Of a stretch of DNA of 64,000 nt, positions 35,963 to 44,934 are shown one piece after another (position 1 is the stretch's first letter; the number at the start of each line of letters is the position of its first letter). Made by a program: the position numbers and the translations under genes. Below the pieces are notes generated by a model, which saw nothing but the letters and a program-made list of their open reading frames with translations, did not search any database and had not been told where the DNA came from. The stretch spans positions 15,459 to 79,458 of the forward strand of contig JARKUZ010000078.1 of NCBI GenBank assembly GCA_029851945.1. Direction: 5' to 3'. Source of the DNA: Terrisporobacter sp. GTDB taxonomy: Bacteria > Bacillota_A > Clostridia > Peptostreptococcales > Peptostreptococcaceae.

Positions 35963-37330
35963 ATGAGTATAAGTAAAAAACATGTAATGGCAGGAATGAT
36001 AGCTTCTGCATTAGTAGTACCAATGGCAGATGTTAATACTGCTCATGCAGATGAAGTTATGCAAACTACTGCTAGAGTTAACTTTAGAAAAGGACCAGGA
36101 ACAAACTATTCATCAATGTATGTCATAGGTAAAGGTGAAAAAGTTACATACTTAGAAACTAATGGAAGCTGGATAAAGGCAGTACATAATTCTAAAACTG
36201 GATATATACATAAAAACTATGTTTCAGGAGTTTCTTCAGACTCAAATACAGTAACAACTAGTGTTAAGTATGTAAAAGCAACTGGTGGACTAAATGTAAG
36301 AAAAGGACCATCAACAAGTTATGCTAAAATAGGAAAATTATCAAATGGATCTAAAGTAAATGTAATAACTACAAGTGGTGGTTGGTCAAAAATTAACTAT
36401 GGAAGTACAGTAGGATATGTTTCTAATGATTATCTAGTAGATGCACCATCACAAAATAATGGTTCAAATTCAGAAACAACTAGTGTTAAGTATGTAAAAG
36501 CAACTGGTGGACTAAATGTAAGAAAAGGGCCATCAACAAGTTATGCTAAAATAGGAAAATTATCAAATGGATCTAAAGTAGATGTAATAACTACAAATGG
36601 CGGTTGGTCTAAAATTAGTTATGGAAGTACAGTAGGATATGTTTCTAATGATTATCTAGTAGATGCACCATCACAAGATAATGGTTCAAATTCAGGAACA
36701 AATACTGAATCTACAGTTAGAACTACTAAATATGTAAACGCAGCTAGTGGATTAAATGTAAGAAAAGGACCATCAACAAGTTATGCAAAAGTAGGAAAAT
36801 TAGCACATGGAGCACAAGTTACTGTGACATCAACAAGTAATGGTTGGTCTAAAATAGAATCAGGAAATATAAATGGATATGTTTCAGATCAATATTTAAC
36901 TGCGAATAAGCCATCTAATAATGAAAATAGTAATAATAGTTCTACATCAAATCAAGCAAGTAAAGTATTATCATATGCTAGAGCTCAAATAGGAAAGAGT
37001 TACGCATGGGGGGCTCAAGGTCCAAGTAGCTTTGACTGTTCAGGACTTACTTACTATGTTTATAAAAATTCTGTAGGTATTACTTTACCAAGAGTATCTT
37101 CAGATCAAGGTAACGCCGGTGTAGCTGTAAGTAAGAGTAATCTTCAACCAGGAGACTTAGTATTCTTTGATACTTCTGGATCTAATAATGGCCAAATTAC
37201 TCATGTAGGTATTTATGCTGGAAATAATATGCTTATACATGCTTCATCAGGTAAAGGAAAGGTAATTGAAACTAGTATGGCTACTTCTTACTGGCAAAAT
37301 GCATTTGTAAAAGCAAGAAGAGTTTTATAA
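35963..37330 (+). CDS. Secreted cell-wall hydrolase: four SH3 domains plus NlpC/P60
   Basis: A 455-residue exported peptidase. Residues 1-29 form a signal peptide (cleavage after AHA). Four bacterial SH3 domains follow (about 33-90, 103-160, 177-234, 258-315), each with a VRKGPSTSYAK-like motif (the first has FRKGPGTNYSS). A Ser/Asn linker leads to the NlpC/P60 domain (about 333-455) with cysteine in SFDCSGLTYYVY and histidines in ITHVGIYAG and LIHASSG. It would cut gamma-D-Glu-diamino acid links in peptidoglycan. SH3 domains 2 and 3 are nearly identical in DNA. The ribosome site GGAAGGGGGA is about 38 bases from the ATG with a hairpin between. Confidence 0.93.
   Translation: MSISKKHVMAGMIASALVVPMADVNTAHADEVMQTTARVNFRKGPGTNYSSMYVIGKGEKVTYLETNGSWIKAVHNSKTGYIHKNYVSGVSSDSNTVTTSVKYVKATGGLNVRKGPSTSYAKIGKLSNGSKVNVITTSGGWSKINYGSTVGYVSNDYLVDAPSQNNGSNSETTSVKYVKATGGLNVRKGPSTSYAKIGKLSNGSKVDVITTNGGWSKISYGSTVGYVSNDYLVDAPSQDNGSNSGTNTESTVRTTKYVNAASGLNVRKGPSTSYAKVGKLAHGAQVTVTSTSNGWSKIESGNINGYVSDQYLTANKPSNNENSNNSSTSNQASKVLSYARAQIGKSYAWGAQGPSSFDCSGLTYYVYKNSVGITLPRVSSDQGNAGVAVSKSNLQPGDLVFFDTSGSNNGQITHVGIYAGNNMLIHASSGKGKVIETSMATSYWQNAFVKARRVL
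36253..36696 (+). repeat. 222-bp tandem repeat within the SH3 region
   Basis: Two copies (36253-36474 and 36475-36696) are almost identical in DNA, each coding 74 residues: one SH3 domain plus the DAPSQ-N-NGSNS linker. The near lack of silent differences suggests recent duplication or gene conversion. Confidence 0.85.
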
Positions 37331-37578
37331 TAGTATAAATAATTAAAATTATTAAAAAAGGAATTATTAAGAGAATCTTAATAGTTCCTTTTTATGTTTT
37401 AAGAATGAATTATTTAATATATTTATAGATAAATTGTCTATTTGACGAATAAATAGAAAGAAAAATGAGTCTATCTATAAAATAAAATTAGACGACTTTT
37501 ACTTGTTAGCTAATACTTATTTAGGGTATATATCATAAATAAATGTTATAATTTAGAATTTTTATAAAAGAAAAATTA

Positions 37579-37607
37579 TTGACAGTAAATAAAATGTATC
37601 ATATTAT
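37579..37607 (+). promoter_or_regulatory. Promoter of the SAM-riboswitch transcript
   Basis: TTGACA (37579-37584), a 17-base spacer and TATTAT (37602-37607), about 28 bases before the aptamer. Confidence 0.7.
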
Positions 37608-37634
37608 ATAATCTATAATAAATATATATACTTA

Positions 37635-37738
37635 CTTATCAAGAGAGGTGGAGGGACTGGCCCTATGATACCCAGCAACCGATATACATTTTGTGTATAA
37701 AAAGGTGCTAAATCCTGCAGTGAAGACTGAAAGATGAG
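37635..37738 (+). promoter_or_regulatory. SAM-I riboswitch (S-box)
   Basis: The aptamer core reads CTTATCAAGAGAGGTGGAGG, then GACTGGCCCTATGATACCCA, GCAACC, AAGGTGCTAAATCCTGCAG and GATGAG. P1 is CTTATC with GATGAG. A terminator follows, so SAM should turn off the transporter gene downstream. The gap 37331-37823 is mostly this leader. Confidence 0.95.
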
Positions 37739-37756
37739 AATTAACTTAGTTTATTT

Positions 37757-37786
37757 AGCTTGAGATTATTCTCAAGCTTTTTTATT
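37757..37786 (+). terminator. SAM riboswitch terminator
   Basis: AGCTTGAG (37757-37764), loop ATTATT, CTCAAGCT (37771-37778) and a T-run. Confidence 0.85.
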
Positions 37787-37823
37787 AATAATGATGAGTA
37801 ATATGTAAGAAAGGATGTGTGTT

Positions 37824-39149
37824 ATGAATAAAGAACAAAAACAAAAAGGTAATGCATTAGCATTATTGCCATTAGGTGTATTTTTAATATTATTTATAGG
37901 TAGTGGAATTATTACTGGAGATTTTTATAAGATGCCTACATTGGTAGCATTTATAATTTCAACAGGTGTAGCATTTTTATTTAATAGAAAAGAAAGTTTC
38001 AATACTAAAATAGAAGTATTCTGCAAAGGTGGAGGAAATAAAGATATTGTTTTAATGCTTATAATTTTCTTATTTGCAGGAGCTTTTAGTGGGGTAGCTA
38101 AAGCAATGGGTGGAGTTGATTCAGTAGTAAACTTAGGTTTATCAATACTACCAGCTAACTTATTAGTAACAGGATTATTTGTTATAGGATGTTTTATATC
38201 AATATCAATGGGAACATCTGTGGGAACTATAGCAGCAATAGGCCCAATAGGTGTTGCAGTTGCAGGTAAAACAGGAATACCAGTAGCATTAGTTTTAGGG
38301 GCAGTTGTAGGTGGAGCAATGTTTGGAGATAACTTATCAATGATATCGGATACTACAATCGCAGCTACTAGAACTCAAGGTTGTGAAATGAAAGATAAAT
38401 TCAAAGTGAACTTTTTAATAGTATTACCAGCAGCAATATTAACTATTGTATTACTTACTATCATGACAAGGGGTTACGCAAGTGTGTCTGGAGACACGTA
38501 TAGCTTTGAACTTATAAAAGTATTACCATACATATTTGTACTTATAGGGGCAATATTTGGCGTAAATGTATTTTTACTTCTTGGAGGAGGTGTAATACTT
38601 GCAGGGGCTGTAGGTATAGCAACTAATTCATTAGATATATTTGGAGTAATAACATCAATATCAGAAGGTATGTCGGGGATGTTTGAACTTTGTATGATAT
38701 CTATTGTTGTAGGAGGTATGGTTGAACTTATCAAGTTTAACGGAGGTATAGATTTTGTACTTAATTTTATACAAGATAGAATAAAAGATAAAAAAGGTGC
38801 AGAGTTAGGAATAGCAGCTTTAGTAAGTATAGTAGACTTATGTACGGCTAATAATACAATAGCAATAGTAATGTCAGGACCATTAGCTAAAAATATAGCA
38901 GATAAATATGAAATAGATCCAAGAAAATCGGCAAGCATATTAGATATATTCTCAGCCGTATGGCAAGGTATGATTCCTTATGGAGCTCAATTATTAACGG
39001 CAGCAGGACTTGCAGCAATATCTCCATTTGAAATAATAGCATATTTATATTATCCAATATTAATGTTTGTATGTGGTATTTTAGCTATACTATTAGGATT
39101 ACCAAAAATAAAGTCAGCGAAATCAAATTCTAAAGAAGAAATAGCATAG
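37824..39149 (+). CDS. metT: NhaC-superfamily transporter, probable methionine uptake (MetT-like)
   Basis: A 441-residue membrane protein with about 11-12 segments, of the Na+/H+ antiporter NhaC superfamily (GTSVGTIAAIGPIGVAVAG, GGAMFGDNLSMISDTTIAATRTQGCEM, TANNTIAIVMSGPLA). Control by a SAM-I riboswitch makes methionine uptake the likely role, as proposed for MetT proteins of Firmicutes. ATG 37824 is chosen over 37815 because AAGG at 37811-37814 is at a proper distance only from the later codon. Substrate assignment rests on the riboswitch. Confidence 0.85.
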   Translation: MNKEQKQKGNALALLPLGVFLILFIGSGIITGDFYKMPTLVAFIISTGVAFLFNRKESFNTKIEVFCKGGGNKDIVLMLIIFLFAGAFSGVAKAMGGVDSVVNLGLSILPANLLVTGLFVIGCFISISMGTSVGTIAAIGPIGVAVAGKTGIPVALVLGAVVGGAMFGDNLSMISDTTIAATRTQGCEMKDKFKVNFLIVLPAAILTIVLLTIMTRGYASVSGDTYSFELIKVLPYIFVLIGAIFGVNVFLLLGGGVILAGAVGIATNSLDIFGVITSISEGMSGMFELCMISIVVGGMVELIKFNGGIDFVLNFIQDRIKDKKGAELGIAALVSIVDLCTANNTIAIVMSGPLAKNIADKYEIDPRKSASILDIFSAVWQGMIPYGAQLLTAAGLAAISPFEIIAYLYYPILMFVCGILAILLGLPKIKSAKSNSKEEIA

Positions 39150-39154
39150 CTATT

Positions 39155-39190
39155 ATAAAAGCCATGGGATATAATCTCATGGCTTTTATA
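39155..39190 (+). terminator. Terminator after metT
   Basis: AAAAGCCATGGGAT pairs with ATCTCATGGCTTTT (one mismatch region). Confidence 0.8.
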
Positions 39191-39310
39191 ACGTATTTGT
39201 AAGCTATATTTATCAATTATATTGTGATATACTATATTAGGTGTAAGTCCTAAAGTATTGTTAGGATAATTTCTATTTTAAAAAGATAATAAAGAAGAGG
39301 TGAAAAATAA

Positions 39311-40138
39311 ATGGAGTGGATAGAAATATTTAAAGCCATTATTTTAGGTTTAATTGAAGGAATAACAGAATGGCTTCCTGTAAGTAGTACAGGTCATATG
39401 ATACTAGTAGATGAGTTTTTACAATTAGGTATGTCAGATGCTTTTAAAGAAATGTTTTTCGTAGTAATACAATTGGGGGCAATAATGGCGGTTGTTATTT
39501 TATATTGGAAGAAGATATTTCCTTTTTCATTTAATAAAAAGCCGTTTATACAAAATGACATAATTATAATGTGGGTAAAAATAGTAATAGCTTGTGTTCC
39601 AGCAGCTATAGTTGGACTAATGTGGGATGATCAGATAAATGCATTATTCTATAATTTCCAAACGGTAGCTATTATGTTAATAGTATTTGGTGTATTATTT
39701 ATAGTAGTTGAAAACAATAATAAAGGAAAAAGACCAAAAGTTACAAACATGAACCAACTTACATATAAAATGGCTATTATCATAGGATTATTCCAATTAA
39801 TAGCAGCAGTTTTCCCAGGAACTTCTCGTTCAGGAGCAACTATACTAGGAGCATTATTAATAGGTATATCAAGAGAGATAGCAGCTGAATTTACATTCTT
39901 CTTAGCTATACCAGTAATGTTTGGTGCAAGCTTACTTAAATTAGTTAAATTCGGATTTGCATTTACAAGTTTTGAGCTAGTAGTTTTATTAGTAGGTACA
40001 TTTGTTTCATTTGTAGTTTCTGTATGGGCTATAAAATTCCTTATGGGATATATTAAAAAACATGACTTTAAAGTATTTGGATGGTACAGAATCATACTTG
40101 GAGTTATATTATTAATATATTTCTTCTTTATAAGATAA
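39311..40138 (+). CDS. uppP: Undecaprenyl-diphosphatase
   Basis: UppP/BacA removes a phosphate from undecaprenyl pyrophosphate, recycling the carrier for peptidoglycan; its activity also gives bacitracin tolerance. The 275-residue integral membrane protein has LIEGITEWLPVSSTGHM (glutamate motif) and FPGTSRSGATILGALLIGISRE. GAGGTG lies before the ATG. It is a single gene with a terminator. Confidence 0.95.
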   Translation: MEWIEIFKAIILGLIEGITEWLPVSSTGHMILVDEFLQLGMSDAFKEMFFVVIQLGAIMAVVILYWKKIFPFSFNKKPFIQNDIIIMWVKIVIACVPAAIVGLMWDDQINALFYNFQTVAIMLIVFGVLFIVVENNNKGKRPKVTNMNQLTYKMAIIIGLFQLIAAVFPGTSRSGATILGALLIGISREIAAEFTFFLAIPVMFGASLLKLVKFGFAFTSFELVVLLVGTFVSFVVSVWAIKFLMGYIKKHDFKVFGWYRIILGVILLIYFFFIR

Positions 40139-40165
40139 TATTAGATTATAATAATATAAATAAGA

Positions 40166-40204
40166 AAACTATTGTATTTTTTTAATACAATAGTTTTTTT
40201 ATTG
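40166..40204 (+). terminator. Terminator after uppP
   Basis: AAAACTATTGTATT pairs with AATACAATAGTTTT, followed by TTT. Confidence 0.8.
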
Positions 40205-40263
40205 TAAGAAAATTATGTTTTATCTGATTTGTAGAATAATGCATTTATTGGTTTATAAAATAA

Positions 40264-40455
40264 ATTTTAGTGCTAACACATTGTATATGAAACATAGCAT
40301 CAAAAGTTAAAAGTTATAATATAGAAGAAATAGAGAAAGAGTCAAAACTTAGAAAAGAATTATTTAAAGAAGCTTTTGATAAAGATATCAAATTATTACA
40401 GCTTCCATGCCCAGAGTTTACACTTTATGGTTTTAAGTGCTGGGGATATGTATGA
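40264..40455 (+). pseudogene. Remnant of a TudS-related putative desulfidase
   Basis: The frame reads ILVLTHCI-stop-NIASKVKSYN, then IKLLQLPCPEFTLYGFKCWG, and ends at TGA 40453-40455. Intact relatives begin with HCILN..SKV and have a QLPCPE(F)TLYG.KRWG motif with metal or sulphur-binding cysteines. Here an in-frame TGA (40288-40290) replaces the leucine codon, there is no start codon and the C-terminal half is missing. Naming relies on memory of the motif pattern. Confidence 0.7.
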
Positions 40456-40696
40456 TTGACGTTATGATAATTAAGTATTTGCCAATAGCTTTAAAATCTT
40501 CTTTAAAAAGTTACGGTGAAGCTAAATAGATATATTAAGAAATTTATAACATATAGTATAAAAATGTTAATTTCAACACATTTTTTGTTTAATATAATTA
40601 TTAACAACATAGATAGTAAATGATATTTTTATGATGTATTAATATAAAATTACATATAAAATCATAAGTATATTTAGTATAAAATAAAAATTTACA

Positions 40697-40725
40697 TTGA
40701 CACCATGATGATTTTGCTTTAGTAT
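40697..40725 (+). promoter_or_regulatory. Promoter of the glmS ribozyme transcript
   Basis: TTGACA (40697-40702), a 17-base spacer and TAGTAT (40720-40725), about 145 bases upstream of the ribozyme cleavage site. Confidence 0.55.
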
Positions 40726-40865
40726 CATATTTATGAAATAAATACTAATACAAATTTTTTATATAATATTACTCAAAAGTAATAATAAATAATAATATTT
40801 ATTGTTAAATGACTGACAATGAATTGACGTTAGAGGGTAAAGAGTAAGGTCAAAATAGATATAAA

Positions 40866-41035
40866 TATAAGCGCCAGAACTTAATATATTATTTTTAAGT
40901 TGACGAGGACAGAGTTTATCGAAATTATCGGCGGATGCTCTGCGGTGTATTTACCATCGAAAAATCCTTTTAAATAATTGAAGTGATTTAATTGACAAAG
41001 AAGGATTTAAGTAAATAATAGACCGAACTCTTAAA
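40866..41035 (+). ncRNA. glmS self-cleaving ribozyme
   Basis: The conserved core is visible: AGCGCCAGAACT with cleavage expected between A40870 and G40871, then GACGAGGACAGAGTTTATCG, AAATTATCGGCGGATGCTCT, GCGG and the 3' part ending AGACCGAACTC. Glucosamine-6-phosphate acts as the cofactor for cleavage, leading to mRNA loss. It is directly upstream of glmS, giving product feedback. Confidence 0.95.
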
Positions 41036-41077
41036 ATATATTATAAAATTTATAATCATTTTAAGGAGATCACAAAT

Positions 41078-42904
41078 ATGTGTGGAATAGTTGGATATTT
41101 AGGAAACAGACAAGCTACAGAGGTTCTAATAGAAGGACTTTCTAAATTAGAGTACAGAGGATATGACTCTGCAGGTGTTGCAGTAAACACTGGAGATGAA
41201 TTATCTCTAAGAAAATTTAAAGGTAGATTACAAGTATTAGCAGATGATTTAGAAGTAAACCCTATACATGGAGGACTTGGAATAGGACATACTAGATGGG
41301 CTACTCATGGTGAGCCATCAGATGTAAATTCACATCCTCATTTCAATAAGGATAAATCAATAGCAGTAGTACACAATGGTATAATAGAAAACTACCTTGA
41401 ATTAAGAGAAGAATTACAAGCAGAAGGATATGTATTCTTATCTCAAACAGATACAGAAGTAGTTGCTCACTTAGTTGACAAATTTTATGAAGGAAATTTA
41501 TTAGATGCTGTTTATAAAGCAACTGGAAAATTAAGAGGAGCTTATGCTTTAGGGGTTGTTTGTAAAGATAATAACAATGAATTAGTAGCTGTAAGAAAAG
41601 ACAGTCCATTAGTTGTGGGATTAGGTGAGGGAGAAAACTTTATAGCATCTGATATACCTGCAATATTAAAATATACTAAAAATGTTTACTTCTTAGAAAA
41701 TGGTGAATATGTTCATATAGTTGGAGATAAAGTAACTGTATTAAATGAAAATAGAGAAGTAGTTGAAAAAGAAATAAGTGAAATAACTTGGGATGTTGAA
41801 GCTGCATCTAAGGGTGGATATGATTTCTTTATGACTAAAGAAATAAATGAGCAACCAAAAGGTGTAGAAGATACGTTATTAAGAAGATTAGATGAAAATG
41901 GAAGAATAAAATTAGACGATATAAAAATAACTAAAGAAGATTTAGAAAAAATAAATAAAGTATATATAGTTGCATGTGGTACTGCTTATCATGCAGGACT
42001 AGTAGGAAAACATGCTATAGAAAAATTTGCTAAAATACCAGTTATAGCTGATATAGCTTCAGAATTTAGATATAGTGATCCATTTGTTGACGAAAATACT
42101 TTAATAATAATAGTAAGTCAATCAGGAGAAACTGCAGATACATTAGCAGCTCTTAGAGATGCTAAGGAAAAAGGTGCTAGAGTGTTATCAATAACTAATG
42201 TTGTTGGATCATCAATAGCTAGAGAATCTCATGATATATTCTATACTTGGGCAGGACCTGAAGTAGCTGTTGCTTCAACAAAAGCATATACAACTCAATT
42301 AATGGCATTCTATATGATAGCACTAAACTTAGCTATGACTAAAGGAAGTATAACTGAAGAAGAATACTTTGCTAGAATAGAGCAATTAAAAGAAATGCCA
42401 TCACAAGTTAGAAAAGTATTAGAATGTGATGAAGTAGTAGCTGAAATAGCTGAAGAGATAAAAGAAGCAAATGATATATTCTATTTAGGTAGAGGTGTTG
42501 ATTATGCTTTAGCTATGGAAGGTGCTTTAAAAATAAAAGAAATATCTTATGTACATGCAGAGGCGTTTGCAGCTGGTGAATTAAAACATGGAAGTATAGC
42601 TTTAATAGAAAATGGTACCCCAGTAGTTGCTATAGCTACTCAAGGAAACTTATTTGAAAAAATGGTATCAAATATGCAAGAGGTAAAAGCAAGAGGAGCT
42701 AGAGTTATAGCTATAACTCAAGAAGGAAATACAGAAGTAGAAAAATCAGCAGATAGAGTAATATATATACCTGCAGTTGATGATATGTTTGCTAGTATAA
42801 CAAGTGTTATACCAATGCAAATACTTGCATATTATGCATCAAAAATAAGAGGATTAGACGTGGATAAGCCAAGAAACTTAGCTAAATCTGTTACAGTTGA
42901 ATAA
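41078..42904 (+). CDS. glmS: Glutamine-fructose-6-phosphate aminotransferase (isomerising)
   Basis: GlmS makes glucosamine-6-phosphate from fructose-6-phosphate and glutamine, the entry to amino-sugar and cell-wall synthesis. The 608 residues comprise an N-terminal glutaminase (catalytic Cys2 in MCGIVGYLG, HTRWATHGEPS) and two SIS domains (VACGTAYHAG, SQSGETADTLAAL; LGRGVDYALAMEGALKIKEISY). The C-terminus KPRNLAKSVTVE is intact. It is controlled by the upstream ribozyme and ends in a long terminator. Confidence 0.98.
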   Translation: MCGIVGYLGNRQATEVLIEGLSKLEYRGYDSAGVAVNTGDELSLRKFKGRLQVLADDLEVNPIHGGLGIGHTRWATHGEPSDVNSHPHFNKDKSIAVVHNGIIENYLELREELQAEGYVFLSQTDTEVVAHLVDKFYEGNLLDAVYKATGKLRGAYALGVVCKDNNNELVAVRKDSPLVVGLGEGENFIASDIPAILKYTKNVYFLENGEYVHIVGDKVTVLNENREVVEKEISEITWDVEAASKGGYDFFMTKEINEQPKGVEDTLLRRLDENGRIKLDDIKITKEDLEKINKVYIVACGTAYHAGLVGKHAIEKFAKIPVIADIASEFRYSDPFVDENTLIIIVSQSGETADTLAALRDAKEKGARVLSITNVVGSSIARESHDIFYTWAGPEVAVASTKAYTTQLMAFYMIALNLAMTKGSITEEEYFARIEQLKEMPSQVRKVLECDEVVAEIAEEIKEANDIFYLGRGVDYALAMEGALKIKEISYVHAEAFAAGELKHGSIALIENGTPVVAIATQGNLFEKMVSNMQEVKARGARVIAITQEGNTEVEKSADRVIYIPAVDDMFASITSVIPMQILAYYASKIRGLDVDKPRNLAKSVTVE

Positions 42905-42923
42905 TAAAAATAGCACGTAATAT

Positions 42924-42974
42924 AAAGGGTATTATCTATAAATATTAATATTTATAGATAATACCCTTATTTTA
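42924..42974 (+). terminator. Terminator after glmS
   Basis: A very long stem, AAGGGTATTATCTATAAATA with its complement, around a short AT loop, followed by TTATTTT. Confidence 0.9.
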
Positions 42975-43147
42975 TGCAAAATAGAGCTAATATGAGTTAT
43001 AATATTTTTGTTTATCTAAGTTGTCTTAAAAAATATTTATGAAGTATTATAAAAATATAGTATCAGGAGCATCAGTTTTTTAAGGAGAATAAATTTTCAT
43101 ATTATTTGAATAATGAACAACTACTAATAAAAAATAGGGGGTAGATT

Positions 43148-43951
43148 ATGTATTACGATTATCACATGCATTGTAGTTTCTCAGAAGATAGCAAAACGCC
43201 TATGGAAGACATGGTAAATAAATCTATTGAATTAGGTCTAAGAGAAATATGCTTCACAGACCATGTAGATTATAGTGTCATAGTAAATAATAAGGAAGTC
43301 GATTACTCTATTGACTTTAAAGATTATTTTAAGCAAATAGATTACTATAAAGAAAAGTATGCAGATAGAATTAAAATAAAAAAAGGAATTGAAATGGGAT
43401 TACAAGATCATGTACTTGATAAATGTGTTGAGGATGTAATTAATAATGAATTTGACTTTGTTATAGGTTCTATTCATACGATTAATAAATTAGAGTTAAT
43501 TCAAAGACATTTTTATAAAGATAAATCTCAAATGGAAGCTTATAGACAATATTATGAACTTTTATATAGTATAGTAAGTAAGTATAAGAACTACTCAGTA
43601 TTAGGTCATTTAGATATAGTGAAGAGATATGGAGATTTGAATAATATAATAGATGATAGATTATTTGCTGATGAGATTGATGAAATTTTAAAACTAGTAA
43701 TATATGACGGAAAAGGTATAGAAATAAATACTTCAAATTTTAGATATAGATTACCGGACTTAACACCATCATCATATATTCTTAATAGATATAAAGAGCT
43801 TGGTGGAGAAATAATAACAACAGGTTCAGATTCTCATAACGCAAATCAAATTGCCCATGAATTTAAGCGTATATATGAATTTTTGAAGTATACTGGATAT
43901 AAATATGTATGTACTTTTGATAGAATGAAACCTAATTTCATAGAAATTTAA
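43148..43951 (+). CDS. Histidinol-phosphatase (HisJ/PHP family)
   Basis: A 267-residue PHP-domain phosphatase. Metal-binding motifs are YDYHMHCSFSEDSKTPMED, CFTDHVDY, KKGIEMGLQ, VIGSIHTI, LGHLDIVKRYG and TGSDSHNANQIAHEF. It would hydrolyse histidinol phosphate, or another small phosphate ester, in the cytoplasm. No other his genes are here, so the true substrate is open. A GGGGG site precedes the ATG and a terminator follows. Confidence 0.85.
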   Translation: MYYDYHMHCSFSEDSKTPMEDMVNKSIELGLREICFTDHVDYSVIVNNKEVDYSIDFKDYFKQIDYYKEKYADRIKIKKGIEMGLQDHVLDKCVEDVINNEFDFVIGSIHTINKLELIQRHFYKDKSQMEAYRQYYELLYSIVSKYKNYSVLGHLDIVKRYGDLNNIIDDRLFADEIDEILKLVIYDGKGIEINTSNFRYRLPDLTPSSYILNRYKELGGEIITTGSDSHNANQIAHEFKRIYEFLKYTGYKYVCTFDRMKPNFIEI

Positions 43952-43953
43952 AA

Positions 43954-43998
43954 GTAGGAAGGATAATCAGTTAATGAATTATCCTTCCTATTTTTATA
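43954..43998 (+). terminator. Terminator after the PHP gene
   Basis: AGTAGGAAGGATAAT pairs with ATTATCCTTCCTATT, then TTTT. Confidence 0.85.
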
Positions 43999-44091
43999 CT
44001 TAAATTATAAAATTACTACCTAATATATTTGCTTAAAACCTTTCCAAATGGTTTCATGGACATCTTCCAACAACTACAATCAAAGCATCCT

Positions 44092-44537
44092 TTTTTTTTG
44101 TATAACCGCCTTTTTCGCTTAAAATCGTAACACTTCTACTCAATTTTTAATATTATACCAAGACCAAGCCCTAGTATTACACCTCCAGAAAGGGTGGCTA
44201 ATAATACATCGTTTGTTATGTTGAGATAAGATAATTTATCGCATAAATTTAATGCCAATGTAAAGAACACTATTCCGAGCAAAGTTTTCAAACATTCTTT
44301 TTTTGACAATACTTTATAGGCTATAATAAATAATGGTATATTAAATATTAGATTAAATGTCCATAAAGGTATACCAAATAAATTATTAATGATAACAGCT
44401 AAGCCGGTTAATCCACCAGGTGCTATTGAATGAGGATCAAAGAATAATATACATGATAGTGCCATTAGAAAACAACCTACTATAAGAAGTAGACTTTCAT
44501 ACATAAAATCTTTAAAACTAATTTTTTCTTCCTCCAT
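44092..44537 (-). pseudogene. YitT-family membrane protein gene with internal deletion
   Basis: The intact N-terminal part (133 codons, stop at 44136) has four membrane segments with FFDPHSIAPGGLTGLAVIINN and SGGVILGLGLGIILKI, typical of YitT. Intact members run to about 280 residues with a GASTGGTD continuation and a C-terminal DUF2179 domain. Here the frame stops right after ILKIE. On the same strand and in another frame, RSVTILSEKGGYTKKK follows at once, which is the start of DUF2179. So about 90-100 codons between are missing. A run of nine A's in the remnant adds a probable further shift. Confidence 0.7.
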
Positions 44538-44638
44538 AATAAAACCTCCAACATATTTTGTTAATCAATACAAATAACACTCTAATATTTATATGTTATA
44601 AAGACAACATCTATATATTATAATTATAAATTTAATGA

Positions 44639-44707
44639 ATATGAACTTTATTTCATATAAAAAATTATATTACTTACTAAATGTAGTATGTAAAATAAAG
44701 TTCATAT
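44639..44707. repeat. 15-bp inverted repeat, 39-bp spacer
   Basis: ATATGAACTTTATTT (44639-44653) is the exact inverse complement of AAATAAAGTTCATAT (44693-44707). No T-run follows, so it is not a standard terminator. It may be a tiny non-autonomous element or a regulatory hairpin ahead of the next short frame. It is part of the 44538-44934 gap. Confidence 0.6.
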
Positions 44708-44756
44708 TGAGTGATAAATTTTAAAATACGCTATAAAATAATAGGGGGATATAAAA

Positions 44757-44807
44757 ATGGATTTAAACAAATTAAATAGAGAAATTAAATCAATGGGAGA
44801 AAATTAA
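44757..44807 (+). other. 16-codon mini-ORF with strong ribosome site
   Basis: MDLNKLNREIKSMGEN follows AGGGGGATATAAAA. It is either a truncated gene start or a leader peptide. No further coding trace in this frame is seen downstream before 44935. Confidence 0.35.
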
Positions 44808-44934
44808 ATTTGAATTATTGCTATTTTGTGAATATAAATACATAAAATACCAGTATATAAAAATTACTTTATAATGAAATTAATAAAAATTTAGACTACA
44901 ATATATTTACAAACTTATAAAGGGGTGGCATAAG

